A DNA stretch of 64,000 nt from Nitrosospira lacus (lineage in GTDB: Bacteria > Pseudomonadota > Gammaproteobacteria > Burkholderiales > Nitrosomonadaceae): positions 591,137 to 655,136 of the forward strand of contig NZ_CP021106.3 in the NCBI RefSeq assembly GCF_000355765.4, given 5' to 3'. This document shows positions 18,886 through 29,499 of the stretch, one piece after another. Positions within the stretch are counted from its first letter, which is position 1, and each line of letters begins with the position of its first letter. A program made the translations under genes and the position numbers. The notes beneath the pieces were generated by a model. The model was not told the DNA's origin and made no database searches. It was given only the letters and a program-made list of their open reading frames with translations.

Positions 18886-18928
18886 AAAAATTATTTTATT
18901 TTCACTTCCTTACCAAATGCCTGCCTGA

Positions 18929-19466
18929 ATGAGAAACAAAGTCCGCATCATAGGCGGGGAATGGCGCAGCCGTATTATTACTTTTCCTGGTGGCGCGGAT
19001 TTGCGCCCCACCCCCGATCGCATACGCGAGACGGTGTTCAACTGGCTGGGACAGGATCTGAGCGGCAAGGCCTGTCTTGACCTGTTTGCGGGCAGCGGAG
19101 CCATGGGCTTTGAAGCTGCATCCCGGGGAGCGGCGCAGGTACTCATGGTGGAACTCGACCCTGAAGTATTGAAGGTGCTGAAAGCCAACTCGCAAAAACT
19201 GGGAGCCATGCAAATCCAATTGATGTCAATGGATGCGTTAAAATTCATGGAATCCGATCGACGGCGGTTTGATGTGATTTTTCTTGATCCCCCTTATCGG
19301 CTGGGCCTGCTGCCCAAACTGCTGCCTCTGCTTCCCTCACACCTTACGGAAGATGGACTGGTTTATGTAGAAGACGATAAGTTTTTGGGGTCAGGGGTGG
19401 ACTGGTTGGTTTGGCGCAAGGGACAAGCAGGTAAAGTATATTATCAACTATTGAAATCCGCAAAAA

Positions 19467-19474
<8 letters not shown>
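18929..19474 (+). CDS. rsmD: 16S rRNA (guanine966-N2)-methyltransferase
   Basis: It methylates G966 of 16S rRNA on the small subunit. The 181 residues have the RsmD pattern [27 protein letters not shown], the SAM loop [20 protein letters not shown], and the catalytic DPPY at residues 120-123. It overlaps coaD by 8 nt, the widespread rsmD-coaD order. It follows the M16 pair by 43 bp, also a frequent neighbourhood. Confidence 0.95.
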
Positions 19475-20227
<753 letters not shown>

Positions 20228-20236
20228 GCAAGTATT

Positions 20237-20251
20237 CCGGGCAGCGCCCGG
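20237..20251. terminator. hairpin between convergent ferredoxin and yggS genes
   Basis: CCGGGC and GCCCGG pair around AGC, 9 bp after the ferredoxin stop and between two converging genes. The position suits a terminator, but neither side has a clear T-run, so termination is uncertain. Confidence 0.35.
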
Positions 20252-20267
20252 CCAACAAAATGGGAGG

Positions 20268-21008
20268 TCACTCCGGCTTCCCTTGCCGGATAGCAAGCTC
20301 CTCGGGGATAGCATAGCGTCGTGGTCCAAAGATTGCCGTACCGATGCGGACCATGGTTGCGCCTTCTTCGATGGCAATATCCAGGTCTTCCGACATACCC
20401 ATCGAGATGGTGTCAAGATCATAGCCGGCCTGCTTAAGCCGATCATACGTTTCTTTCAGCATGCGGAACTGGCTGCGCTGCAGAGCGGTGGCTTGGGTAA
20501 GCTCGGGAATGGCCATGACTCCCCGTAGCTTCAGGCGGGGCAGCTCCACGATATACGCCGCCAGATCGGCGGCCTCATCGGGCGCCACACCGCTCTTGCT
20601 GTCCTCTCCGCTCACGTTTACCTGCACGCATACCTGAAGGGGAGGCAATGATTCGGGTCTATCCTTCGATAAACGGCCGGCAATTTTTTTCCGGTCTATG
20701 CTATGTACCCAGGCAAAATTTTCTGCGATGCGTTTTGTTTTATTGCTCTGTATGGGGCCGATAAAATGCCACTCGATGGGCAGATCTGCGAGCGCCGGAA
20801 TCTTCCCCAGCGCCTCCTGAAGATAATTTTCTCCGAAAATCGTCTGTCCGGCGACAAAGGCTTCACGCAGGCACTCGACAGGATTGGTTTTGCTTGCAGC
20901 TAAAAGCGTAATGGCTTCGGGTTGCCGGCCCGCTTTGTCCGCGATCTCGCTTATGCGGGCTTTTACCTTCTGCAAGCCCGAGGCAATAGTTGTGGTATTG
21001 GGTTCCAT
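20268..21008 (-). CDS. PLP homeostasis protein (YggS/PLPBP family)
   Basis: It is a pyridoxal-phosphate-binding alanine-racemase-fold protein that helps control free PLP and amino/keto acid pools; it has no known catalytic role. The 246 residues include the PLP Lys40 in TLLAASKTNP, EWHFIGPIQSNKTK, and SMGMSEDLDIAIEEGATMVRIGTAIFG, all family hallmarks. It is 432 bp downstream of dnaE on the same strand and converges on the ferredoxin gene. Confidence 0.93.
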   Translation of the reverse strand: MEPNTTTIASGLQKVKARISEIADKAGRQPEAITLLAASKTNPVECLREAFVAGQTIFGENYLQEALGKIPALADLPIEWHFIGPIQSNKTKRIAENFAWVHSIDRKKIAGRLSKDRPESLPPLQVCVQVNVSGEDSKSGVAPDEAADLAAYIVELPRLKLRGVMAIPELTQATALQRSQFRMLKETYDRLKQAGYDLDTISMGMSEDLDIAIEEGATMVRIGTAIFGPRRYAIPEELAIRQGKPE

Positions 21009-21440
21009 TTTTTACCTTTTATGATGTTTCCATGTCATTTCAGTGGGATGAGGGAAGCAAAGCGCAGCCTGTCATTTGGCAAGTCTTGTTCCTTACAACC
21101 CGCCGTCGCTCTCAACTCAGTGCTTTTGGTCCAGTCCAGCATGAGGAATAGCCCCGGTCCGCGAGGAAATAGAGCCCGGTGCTTGTCGTGGGTCATGGTT
21201 GGATGTGTATCGTATTATGTATGTCCGGGTTTGATGGGTTATGTTACGTCTTATCCATTCTACATAAGCCCCAAACCGGGGCTCGTAGGCGGATCTTTAA
21301 TTGGTCCGTAGCCCAGCAATGTTCTCTACGAGAATGCAAAAATATCGAGTGAGCGGAAGCATAGTAGAACTCCTGAACTATTCGGTCAAGAATAAGGCGC
21401 CCAAACAAGGATGCTCGGATAAAGGCACCGGTACCTTCCG
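21009..21440. other. intergenic region between yggS and dnaE
   Basis: These 432 bases hold no supported gene; short frames here look random. At 21267-21283 AGCCCC and GGGGCT pair around AAACC, a possible dnaE terminator on the minus strand, though no T-run follows it. The yggS promoter should lie near the left end. No repeat or mobile element was recognised. Confidence 0.45.
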
Positions 21441-24400
21441 TCAGTAAATCACCTTGACATTTTCCGCCTTGAAATGCGCTGACAAGGATTGCAGCAAATT
21501 GTCCTGCAGGCTTACGCGCCAGGCATCTCCCAGTTTCAGTTCGCAAACCGCATCCTTATTGCGATAAATCACCGATACCGGACAGTACCCATCGCCATGT
21601 TGACTATTGCCGGCGTTGACGGTATTAGCGTTGATACGATAGGGTGCAAGTAATTCCTTTAGCTTGGCCGCGTTCGACAGGCCATTGCAGTGGAGCTTCA
21701 TGCATTTTGCGTAGCGCGAGCGGGCACTGTCCAGATTATAGAGCTGATCGGCGGAAATACGCAGTTCATCGCCATTCCCGTCGTCACCCCTTTTACTGTT
21801 CACCCTGGCTTCTACCAAAAGCAGTTGATCTTCTTTCAGCCAACTACGGGCAGACTCGAATAACTCGTTGTACACAACTATCTCCACCCGCGCACTGGCG
21901 TCATCCAATACGATCACCCCCATCTTGCCACGCCGGGTCATTTGAGTGCGTACGGCATAGACGATTCCTGCCAGAAGTTGCGGTTCTCGCTGGGGATTCA
22001 ACCGATTCAGCCGCGTGCGTACAAAGTCTTTCAGTTCTTCCGCACAGGCATTGAATGGGTGGCCGCTCAAATAGAATCCCAGCGCCATTTTTTCATTCTT
22101 CAGCTTATCCTTCTCCACCCACTGCGGCACATTGATCAAACTCTGCTGTTCCATCGAATCGTCACCCTCACCAAATAAACTCACCTGGTTGACCGCACGG
22201 CCGGCCTGTTCGGCCGATTCGAGGGCAATGCCGACCGATGCCAGCAAGCCCGCCCGATGGCTATTGACAGAATCAAATGCGCCAGCGCGGATGAGTGATT
22301 CCACCACGCGGCGGTTGACAATGCGCTTGTCCACCCGCTGGCAAAAATCGAACAAATCAGTGTAGGTCCCACCCTGATCGCGCGCCTTGATAATTGCAGC
22401 GATTGCCGATTCGCCCGTCCCTTTTACCGCTCCCAGACCATATCGTATGGTTTTTTCCTCCACAGGAATGAAACGGTGACCGGAAAGATTGATGTCGGGG
22501 GGCAGGATGGTGAGCCCATTGGCAATGCCATCCTCAAAAAAAGCATGCACCTTGTCCGTATCGTCCATATCGGCGGACAGTGTGGCGGCCAGGAATTCAG
22601 CGGGATAATGTGCCTTGAGGTAGGCGGTCTGAAATGCAATCAAGGCATAAGCCGCCGCATGCGACTTGTTGAAACCATAGCCCGCAAATTTTTCCATCAG
22701 GCTGAACAGTTCGGTCGCATCGCGCTCTGTCAAACCATTCCTGGTGGCGCCGGCAACGAAAATATCGCGCTGCATGGCCATTTCTTCGACTTTTTTCTTA
22801 CCCATTGCCCGCCGCAGCAGATCGGCACTCCCTAGACTGTAGCCGCCTATCACCTGCGCGATTTGCATGACCTGTTCCTGGTAAATCATCACGCCATATG
22901 TGGGCTCAAGTATGGGTTGCAAACGCGGATCGAGATACTCCACGCGCTTGCCATGCTTGCGCTCGGTAAATTCGGGAATCAGGGCCATCGGTCCCGGACG
23001 GTACAGCGCCACCAGCGCGATGATGTCCTCAAAACAGTCGGGCTTTGCTTTCTGCAACAGATCTTTCATGCCGCGCGATTCGAACTGGAATACCCCTACG
23101 GCGTTTCCCTGCCGCAACAGCGCGTAGGTGGCCGGATCATCCAGAGGGAGGTTCTCCAGGGAAAAGGATTGCATGCTTCCAATTCCGGTTTCAGCAATGT
23201 TCCCATCGGCACTCGGTACGGTGCGCCCGGACCCCTGTACGCCGGGGGGCGCATTTCCCTGCCTGATGTATCTGACGGTCCAGTCGAGGATAGTCAACGT
23301 CCGCAACCCGAGGAAGTCGAACTTCACCAGGCCGATTTTCTCAACATCATCTTTGTCCAGCTGGCTTATTACCGAATTACCCGAGTCTGTGCAGTAAACG
23401 GGGCAAAAATCAGTAATCTTTCCCGATGCGATCAGGACGCCCCCGGCATGCATGCCTACATTGCGTGTAAGCCCTTCGAGGCGTTCGGCCAGTTCCAGCA
23501 GATTACGCACCTCTTCTTCTGCCTGCGCGCGTTGGTTCAGTTGTGGCTCTTCCGCACGCGCCTTTTTCAACGTCATGCCAAGATCAAACGGTACCAGCTT
23601 CGCCAACTGATCGACGAAGTTATAAGGCAGATCCAGCACCCGCCCGACATCGCGCACTACCGCTTTTGCCGCCATGGTGCCAAATGTGGCAATCTGCGAA
23701 ACACTCTCGGCGCCATACTTCTGTTTGACATAATCTATGACATGTTCGCGCCCATCCTGACAGAAATCGATGTCAAAATCAGGCATGGAAACACGTTCCG
23801 GATTAAGGAAGCGTTCAAACAGTAAATCGTAACGAAGCGGATCGAGGTCGGTAATGCCAAGGGAATAAGCGACCAGCGAACCCGCACCGGAGCCTCGGCC
23901 AGGGCCGACAGGCACACCATTGTGCTTGGCCCAGTTGATGAAATCGGCAACGATCAGGAAGTAGCCCGCGAACCCCATCTGCACGATGGTGGATGCCTCG
24001 AAATCCAGCCGCGCGCGATATTTGGGCATTTGCGCATTGCGCTCAGTTCTATCGGGATAAAGAGCTTGCATGCGCTCTTCGAGGCCGGTTTCCGCTTGGG
24101 CGCGCAAATACAGCTCCAGGCTCTGGTTGTTGGGCGTCGGAAATAATGGGAGGCGATTGACTCCCAACTCCAGGGCGAGATTACAGCGCTTGGCGAGTTC
24201 CACGGTGTTGGCGAGTGCCGCCGGTATGTCAGCGAACAATGCCGCCATTTCCGCCTGGGTCTTGAAATACTGCTCTTCAGTGCAATGCTTTGGGCGGCGG
24301 CGGTCACCCAGCACGTAACCTTCGGCGATGCACACCCTCGCTTCATGCGCCTTGTAATCGTCGGGATTTAGAAACTGTACCGATTGGGTTGCCACTACCG

Positions 24401-24995
24401 GCAGATGCAATGCGGATGCCAGCGCCAGTGAGTTCTGCACGAGCGTCTCGGTATTGGGGTGCCCTACCCGCTGTACCTCGATGTAAAAACGGTTTGGGAA
24501 CAAATCCGCCCACCCTCGCGCGAGCATTTCCGCCTGAATCAAATTATTCTGCATCAACATCAGGCCAATATCGCCAAGGTCTGCCCCGGACAGGGCAATC
24601 AGTCCCGCCGTCCCCGTTTGGCTCTCGGCAAGCCAGGATTTTCTGATTTCTGCCCGTCCCTGGCGCTGGTTTTCGCGATAGGCGCGGGACAGCAGCTGGC
24701 ACAATAAGAGATAGCCCGAGTTGGACTGGCACAACAATAAAATACGCGCGGGTTTGTTCCGGTCATCTTCGTTGCTTATCCAGACATCGCAGCCGATGAT
24801 CGGTTTTATGCCTTTGGCTCGCGCCTCCTGATAAAACTTCACCATGCCGAACAAGTTGGAAAGATCCGTAAGCGACAATGCCGGCATACCGTCGGACGCC
24901 GCTTTTGCCACCGCGTCGTCGATACGCACAATGCCATCCACGATGGAATACTCGCTGTGCATGCGCAGGTGGACAAAGGTGGGGGATGTAGACAT
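21441..24995 (-). CDS. dnaE: DNA polymerase III alpha subunit
   Basis: It is the replicative polymerase catalytic subunit. The 1184 residues match DnaE: an N-terminal PHP domain (HLRMHSEYSIVDG), the catalytic site PDFDIDFCQDGREHVI with Asp406 and Asp408, the palm/fingers segment FQFESRGMKDLL and IALVALYRPGPM, a beta-clamp-binding region, and the OB fold near the C-terminus. No disruption is visible. A long antisense frame at 22863-23825 is a shadow of this gene. Confidence 0.98.
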   Translation of the reverse strand: MSTSPTFVHLRMHSEYSIVDGIVRIDDAVAKAASDGMPALSLTDLSNLFGMVKFYQEARAKGIKPIIGCDVWISNEDDRNKPARILLLCQSNSGYLLLCQLLSRAYRENQRQGRAEIRKSWLAESQTGTAGLIALSGADLGDIGLMLMQNNLIQAEMLARGWADLFPNRFYIEVQRVGHPNTETLVQNSLALASALHLPVVATQSVQFLNPDDYKAHEARVCIAEGYVLGDRRRPKHCTEEQYFKTQAEMAALFADIPAALANTVELAKRCNLALELGVNRLPLFPTPNNQSLELYLRAQAETGLEERMQALYPDRTERNAQMPKYRARLDFEASTIVQMGFAGYFLIVADFINWAKHNGVPVGPGRGSGAGSLVAYSLGITDLDPLRYDLLFERFLNPERVSMPDFDIDFCQDGREHVIDYVKQKYGAESVSQIATFGTMAAKAVVRDVGRVLDLPYNFVDQLAKLVPFDLGMTLKKARAEEPQLNQRAQAEEEVRNLLELAERLEGLTRNVGMHAGGVLIASGKITDFCPVYCTDSGNSVISQLDKDDVEKIGLVKFDFLGLRTLTILDWTVRYIRQGNAPPGVQGSGRTVPSADGNIAETGIGSMQSFSLENLPLDDPATYALLRQGNAVGVFQFESRGMKDLLQKAKPDCFEDIIALVALYRPGPMALIPEFTERKHGKRVEYLDPRLQPILEPTYGVMIYQEQVMQIAQVIGGYSLGSADLLRRAMGKKKVEEMAMQRDIFVAGATRNGLTERDATELFSLMEKFAGYGFNKSHAAAYALIAFQTAYLKAHYPAEFLAATLSADMDDTDKVHAFFEDGIANGLTILPPDINLSGHRFIPVEEKTIRYGLGAVKGTGESAIAAIIKARDQGGTYTDLFDFCQRVDKRIVNRRVVESLIRAGAFDSVNSHRAGLLASVGIALESAEQAGRAVNQVSLFGEGDDSMEQQSLINVPQWVEKDKLKNEKMALGFYLSGHPFNACAEELKDFVRTRLNRLNPQREPQLLAGIVYAVRTQMTRRGKMGVIVLDDASARVEIVVYNELFESARSWLKEDQLLLVEARVNSKRGDDGNGDELRISADQLYNLDSARSRYAKCMKLHCNGLSNAAKLKELLAPYRINANTVNAGNSQHGDGYCPVSVIYRNKDAVCELKLGDAWRVSLQDNLLQSLSAHFKAENVKVIY

Positions 24996-25162
24996 GTTGC
25001 CGTGATCCTGACTTGATGTTTGGCATGGGTGCTGGCCATGGTACCCACTCTCATGGGACTCGACTCCCGGCTGGACCCTCAGGCAATATTGAAAATCGGA
25101 TTCGATTTTACACCAATTGCCCCATCCTCAAACCCGAGGGGATATCTAATCCGAATTTATAA

Positions 25163-26212
25163 TCATCCGGGCGACGGGGCTCCCAGCTCAGTTAAATTCA
25201 TCTGGGAATTGCGGTAAATCTCGGATTCTTGCTCCGCGAAGAAACTGATAATTCTCTCGGGGAGCCATGTCAATCTGCCCGGAAAAGGCGAATTCAGAAA
25301 TCCGGCGTGCCCCCCCTCTTCGGGAAATTCCAGCGTGACCGCGGATGAGACCTCATTCGATTCAGGCAATGCGGAGGCCGGCATGAAAGGATCGTTAAAG
25401 GCATTGATGACAAGGGTGGGCACTTGGACATGCTTGAGCCACGGCTTGCTGCTGGATTGATGCCAGTAGTCTTCGGCATCTTGAAAGCCATGCAGCGGTG
25501 CGGTCACGAGATTATCGAATTGATGCAATGTAGTGCATGCGGCCACTGCGGCAGCGTCAAATAAATCAGGAAAGCGATCAAGCTTCTCCAGCGCCTTGCG
25601 TTTCAGCGTATCGAGAAAGTGGCGGGTATAGAGCAGGTTGAAACCTGATGCCAAAGCGCTGCCCGCGGCGGCCAGATCCAGCGGCACGGAAACCGCCGCG
25701 GCACCATCGATCAACTGACAGGCTTGCCGACCTTGCTCACCCAGCCATTTCAGAAAAGCGTTGCCACCCAGTGATACCCCCGCTACATAAAGCGGCGCGG
25801 AGCCCGACAGCTTGTTTTGTCCGCTTATCCTGCGTAGTATCCAATCGATTTCTGTGGAATCGCCGGCGTGATAAGCGCGCGGCAAGCGATTGGGGGATCC
25901 CGAACAGCCGCGAAAATGTACCACCCCGCCGCGCCATCCCAGATCCCGCAGCATGGCCATCATGCTCAGAACGTAATGACTGCATGAATCTCCTTCAAGC
26001 CCGTGAAACAGTATTACCAGCGGCGCATCGGCAGGATTATCCAGCCAATCGATATCGATGAAGTCGCCATCATCCAGTTCCCAGCGTTCACGCCGGTAAG
26101 CAATCAAGGGGCGTGCCAACAGGTAGGGATAAATGGTTTGCGCATGCCCCCCCCGCAGCCAGATAGGGGCCATGTAGGGTGTGGTGCGCAACGGAAGGGT
26201 GGAAATTTTCAC
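25163..26212 (-). CDS. YheT-family alpha/beta hydrolase
   Basis: It is a putative carboxylesterase of the YheT/ABHD1-3 group; the physiological substrate is unknown. The 349 residues show the group hallmarks WLRGGHAQTIYP near the N-terminus, HGLEG (oxyanion region), NFRGC-like HFRGCSGSPN and the nucleophile elbow GVSLGGN with Ser147. The catalytic Asp is probably in INAFNDPFMP, and the His in EEGGHAGF. GTG 26212 is the likely start, but an ATG 12 codons in is possible. It lies 167 bp upstream of dnaE. Confidence 0.88.
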   Translation of the reverse strand: MKISTLPLRTTPYMAPIWLRGGHAQTIYPYLLARPLIAYRRERWELDDGDFIDIDWLDNPADAPLVILFHGLEGDSCSHYVLSMMAMLRDLGWRGGVVHFRGCSGSPNRLPRAYHAGDSTEIDWILRRISGQNKLSGSAPLYVAGVSLGGNAFLKWLGEQGRQACQLIDGAAAVSVPLDLAAAGSALASGFNLLYTRHFLDTLKRKALEKLDRFPDLFDAAAVAACTTLHQFDNLVTAPLHGFQDAEDYWHQSSSKPWLKHVQVPTLVINAFNDPFMPASALPESNEVSSAVTLEFPEEGGHAGFLNSPFPGRLTWLPERIISFFAEQESEIYRNSQMNLTELGAPSPG

Positions 26213-26545
26213 GCGAGGTCTTTATCAGGCATTGTCACATTCCAACCGGTGGCCAATAAACTGAAGATCATGCCAATCAATAAGTTACAATACAACGAAC
26301 TATCAGAACCGATCACACATAATAACACGCGGGGCTCATTGTCAGTTATGGCGAGTTGTTTTCGGCCCATGGCAAAGGCGGACGCGGCGATGCCAGTGCA
26401 GCACCGCACTGCTTCTCAATTGAGGATGAGCGTTATATTTTCCTTTTTAGCGGCAGAACCTTGAGTAAAAATATCATGCAATACTTCTCCCCCATGCAAA
26501 CAAAAACCCGCCGAAGCGGGTCTGTTTTTGACTTGCGAATTGCTT
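26213..26545. other. intergenic region between YheT-like and PEP-CTERM genes
   Basis: These 333 bases separate two minus-strand genes. The PEP-CTERM gene terminator is at 26502-26521. The remainder should hold the promoter of the YheT-like gene, but no clear -35/-10 pair was found. Short frames (for example 26209-26409, minus strand) have no recognisable similarity. Confidence 0.45.
26502..26521 (-). terminator. rho-independent terminator of the PEP-CTERM gene
   Basis: On the minus strand ACCCGC and GCGGGT pair around the stable tetraloop TTCG and are followed at once by TTTTTG. It lies about 25 bp after the PEP-CTERM stop codon. Confidence 0.85.
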
Positions 26546-27679
26546 TTACGATTTCCTGCGGCGGCTGAAACCCAGACCCGCCAAGCCGAGGCCAAGAAGA
26601 GCAAGAGTGCCAGGTTCGGGTACCTCACCGATCTGCGCTGCTGGAACCGGTATCTCGTTTACTGTGCCAGTCAGATTCAGGGTAAGGCTATAGGCAGCCC
26701 GGCTGGATGCGGCACCGACATCCGCGTCTGACAGGCCCAATATGTAGCTGGCACTGAAAATTCCGGCTGAGGAGGTATCCAGCATGGCCAGCCAGCTGTT
26801 GCTCGAACCTTGGCCCAACCCGCTGAAGCCACCCAGGTTGGTTAATAGCGTGCTGATGTTACCACTGCCGGAGATGTTGTCGAGATCCAGGCCGACGCGA
26901 TTGGCATCTGCCAGATTGAAGAGGCTGAATCCGAGGGTGGCGGCATCACCCACGAAGAAAGTTCCGAAGTCCAGGTTCAGGGTCAGCATCGTTGACGAAC
27001 CATCGAAGGACGGCGCGGCATGCAGCAGGTAGTCATAGGTCGCACCAACATTACCCGCCCAGGTGACCGCATACTGTGTTGTCTCCGCGCCGGTGAATTG
27101 GGCACTTGTCTGCGTTGCCGTCAGTGTCGGGGCGGTGCGTGCCAGTGTTACATCACCGTTGCCGACATAGCTGTCAAGGTTGGCGGATGGCACAACCTGA
27201 TTCAGGCTGGTTGCGGTAGCGGAACTCGTGGTGGCGCTGCCGGTACAGGCACCCTGACGGTGATCCGCGCATGAATCGCTACCATTAATGGCCGGTAAGA
27301 AGCTGGCGTTTACGCCCGGGCCAGAGATACTGGCGGTGCTGCTGCCGGTACCATTCGAGGTGACGGTACCGTTACCGTTGGTATTGGCTCCATCAGTGGA
27401 TCGAACCCAGGTGCTTTGTGTCCGCGTTGAGGTGAGATTCAGGGTGGTACCCATCAGCACACCCTGATTTGGATTAAACTGGCTAACGGCGCTGGTCCCG
27501 AGGCTGGCGCCATTATTATTGCTGGCACCTCCGCCCTCAGCGTCGGTAACGCTTGCGGAGTTGCTAAAACCCACCGGTGCGGTATTGATCAAAAGAGCGC
27601 TGGCTGGCAATGGAATCATTGCCAAGGCGCTCAATGCGAGGGCAATTTTTTGGTTCATTGTCTTCGGTACGAATCGCAT
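26546..27679 (-). CDS. secreted PEP-CTERM protein
   Basis: It is a 377-residue exported protein of unknown function that an exosortase is expected to process. It has an N-terminal signal peptide (about 8-30, MNQKIALALSALAMIPLPASA), a long Ser/Thr/Asn/Gly-rich low-complexity body with a single Cys pair (SCADHRQGAC), and a C-terminal sorting tag: VPEPGTLALLGLGLAGLG followed by SRRRKS. This tripartite tag is the PEP-CTERM hallmark. ATG 27679 follows AGGAAATAAA. A -24/-12 promoter lies upstream and a terminator downstream, so it appears to be a one-gene transcript. No exosortase gene is in the window. Confidence 0.9.
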   Translation of the reverse strand: MRFVPKTMNQKIALALSALAMIPLPASALLINTAPVGFSNSASVTDAEGGGASNNNGASLGTSAVSQFNPNQGVLMGTTLNLTSTRTQSTWVRSTDGANTNGNGTVTSNGTGSSTASISGPGVNASFLPAINGSDSCADHRQGACTGSATTSSATATSLNQVVPSANLDSYVGNGDVTLARTAPTLTATQTSAQFTGAETTQYAVTWAGNVGATYDYLLHAAPSFDGSSTMLTLNLDFGTFFVGDAATLGFSLFNLADANRVGLDLDNISGSGNISTLLTNLGGFSGLGQGSSNSWLAMLDTSSAGIFSASYILGLSDADVGAASSRAAYSLTLNLTGTVNEIPVPAAQIGEVPEPGTLALLGLGLAGLGFSRRRKS

Positions 27680-28030
27680 TTTATTTCCTGTTGGAAAAGT
27701 AATAGTTTCTAGAGGAGCGCTATAAACTCGCTCTCATTCACAGTAGTGTATTAAGCATTTTCCATGCCAGGTATGAAATATCATTAATATTAAACGAGTT
27801 GCGCGTGTATCATTTTTTAACATATACCCGGGTGTAATATTCTTCGACAGCGGGATGGTCAGAGTCAAGCTTTGGCTTGTTCAAAGCCAGGACTCCAGGC
27901 TCGTTGAAGGTATTAATCGGTTCTTGGGGAATCAGCGGTAAGAAGGAGATCTACCCTGAGATATGGGGCTGAACCTAGCGCTTCGGCAACAAAAATCACT
28001 TAGTCAGTGAACTGAGCTAAGCAATTGATT
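27680..28030. other. regulatory gap between PEP-CTERM gene and tRNA-Lys
   Basis: These 351 bases carry the candidate sigma-54 site of the PEP-CTERM gene (27754-27769) and an AT-rich stretch upstream of it (27775-27840). A short hairpin, TGGCTT/AAGCCA, is at 27873-27889. No gene was recognised. Confidence 0.5.
27754..27769 (-). promoter_or_regulatory. candidate sigma-54 (-24/-12) promoter of the PEP-CTERM gene
   Basis: The minus strand reads TGGCATGGAAAATGCT. GG (complement of 27767-27768) and GC (complement of 27755-27756) are separated by exactly 10 nt, as required by sigma-54, and only one base of the TTGC(A/T) half differs. The predicted start site is about 60-65 nt before the coding start. 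PEP-CTERM genes in Proteobacteria are often linked to sigma-54 and the PrsK/PrsR pair. Confidence 0.6.
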
Positions 28031-28106
28031 TGGTAGGCCGTGCCAGATTCGAACTGGCGACCAACGGATTAAAAGTCCGCTGCTCTACCGGCTGAGCTAA
28101 CGACCC
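28031..28106 (-). tRNA. tRNA-Lys(TTT)
   Basis: The reverse complement folds as a 76-nt tRNA starting GGGTCGTTAGCTCAG, with acceptor strands GGGTCGT and ACGGCCT, T arm GCCAGTTCGAATCTGGC and encoded CCA (28031-28033). The anticodon loop CTTTTAA gives anticodon TTT (28071-28073). It is divergent from thiO. Confidence 0.97.
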
Positions 28107-28248
28107 AAAGATACGCAAGGGACGTGCATTATACCGACTCGCCCCTCCGATATAAAGTTTTTTGGATCAGGCCAGTCGGACGAGCACCTCCCTGTTCTGT
28201 TTCGCTGCAAAATTTGCTTTAAACTGCCCGTATGCGAGGAATCAATTT

Positions 28249-29361
28249 TTGAACGACGTTATCGTTATTGGCGGGGGGGTCGCCGGGCTGGCTACGGCAC
28301 GCGAATTATTACAGCAGGGAGCGAGTGTAACCATACTGGAGCGCAATCGCTGCGGGGAAGAGTCGTCCTGGGCGGGCGCGGGCATACTTTCACCGCTATT
28401 GCCGTGGGATTACTCCGAGTCGGTAACGCAATTGACGCAATGGAGCAACAGCTTGTATCCTGGGTTTATCCAGGCGTTGTGTACGGAAACAGGCATCGAC
28501 CCGGAATTTCATGTGAGTGGCATGCTGGTGCTGCCCGCCTTCTCCAGCGAACCGGGGGTGGGGCTACAGGAAGATCGCCTGCGTGCAGCGGAAGCCTGGT
28601 GTGTCCGGCATGACTTCCCCATAAGAAGCGTGCGCTCTCACGAAATCGTGCCAGTGCTTGCGCTCGACGAGCCGGCGCTTTGGCTGCCTGAAGTCTGCCA
28701 AGTGCGCAATCCCCGCTTGCTGCGGGCGCTGGTACAAGCTGTGGAGATGAAAGGAGGCACCATCATCGAACATGCCGAAATCACAAGCTGGAAGATGGCG
28801 CATGAGCAGATCCAGTCGATCGGTACCAGCCATGGCGAGGAATATACCGCAGCCAGTTACATCGTTACCGCCGGGGCATGGAGCCGCCAGCTCTTACGCG
28901 AATATGCGCTCAAGCTCGATATCTGGCCGGTGCGGGGACAGATCCTGCTGTTCAAGACACAGCCCGGTTTGCTCGCCACGATCGTATTGCAGGAACCCGA
29001 TAATTTCTATCTGATACCACGCCGGGACGGATATATTCTAGCCGGCAGTACGGTGGAGGAAGCCGCTTTCGACAAACGTACAACCGCTCCTGTGCGGAAA
29101 GAACTGCTGGAAAAGGCGCATAGGCTGATGCCTGCATTGACCGAAGAAATTCTGACCGGTCACTGGGCGGGTCTGCGTCCAGGTTCGCCAGGGAATATAC
29201 CGGTTATCGATCGCCATCCCGTCATTACAAACCTGTATCTGAACAGTGGTCATTACCGCTACGGCGTTACCATGGCACCAGGCGGCGCGCAGCTTATATC
29301 CAACATGATTCTGAACAAGCTCCAGTCGCTCGACGTTACACCCTATCGATGGCCGGCATGA
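28249..29361 (+). CDS. thiO: glycine oxidase ThiO-like FAD enzyme
   Basis: It probably oxidises glycine to iminoglycine for the thiazole ring of thiamine, although other D-amino-acid oxidase roles are possible. From TTG 28249 the protein has 370 residues, beginning with the FAD-binding VIVIGGGVAGLATAREL (GxGxxG at 8-13). Later DAO-fold motifs include EESSWAGAGILSP, WPVRGQILLF, YLIPRRDGYILAGSTVE and GHYRYGVTMAPG. TTG is chosen because AGGA lies 8 nt upstream and the Rossmann motif starts at once; the longer frame from 28162 adds unconserved residues. No TPP riboswitch or other thi gene is adjacent. Confidence 0.87.
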   Translation: MNDVIVIGGGVAGLATARELLQQGASVTILERNRCGEESSWAGAGILSPLLPWDYSESVTQLTQWSNSLYPGFIQALCTETGIDPEFHVSGMLVLPAFSSEPGVGLQEDRLRAAEAWCVRHDFPIRSVRSHEIVPVLALDEPALWLPEVCQVRNPRLLRALVQAVEMKGGTIIEHAEITSWKMAHEQIQSIGTSHGEEYTAASYIVTAGAWSRQLLREYALKLDIWPVRGQILLFKTQPGLLATIVLQEPDNFYLIPRRDGYILAGSTVEEAAFDKRTTAPVRKELLEKAHRLMPALTEEILTGHWAGLRPGSPGNIPVIDRHPVITNLYLNSGHYRYGVTMAPGGAQLISNMILNKLQSLDVTPYRWPA

Positions 29362-29499
29362 ACAACGGAGACAACCGAGAGTAATTTCCTTCGGGGCACA
29401 CCATTGTTTCGAATAACGCTTTCCCCGCGCTTTATCCACGGCATGCGGGATGGTAACATTGCATCCACTTCAACAAAGAGACATAAGGGCATACGTATC

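Noticed and set aside
22863-23825. 320-codon plus-strand frame inside dnaE
   Set aside because: Antisense shadow of the conserved polymerase; composition mirrors the dnaE codons.
28150-28260. TPP riboswitch before thiO
   Set aside because: No THI-box sequence or long structured leader was found between tRNA-Lys and the thiO start.
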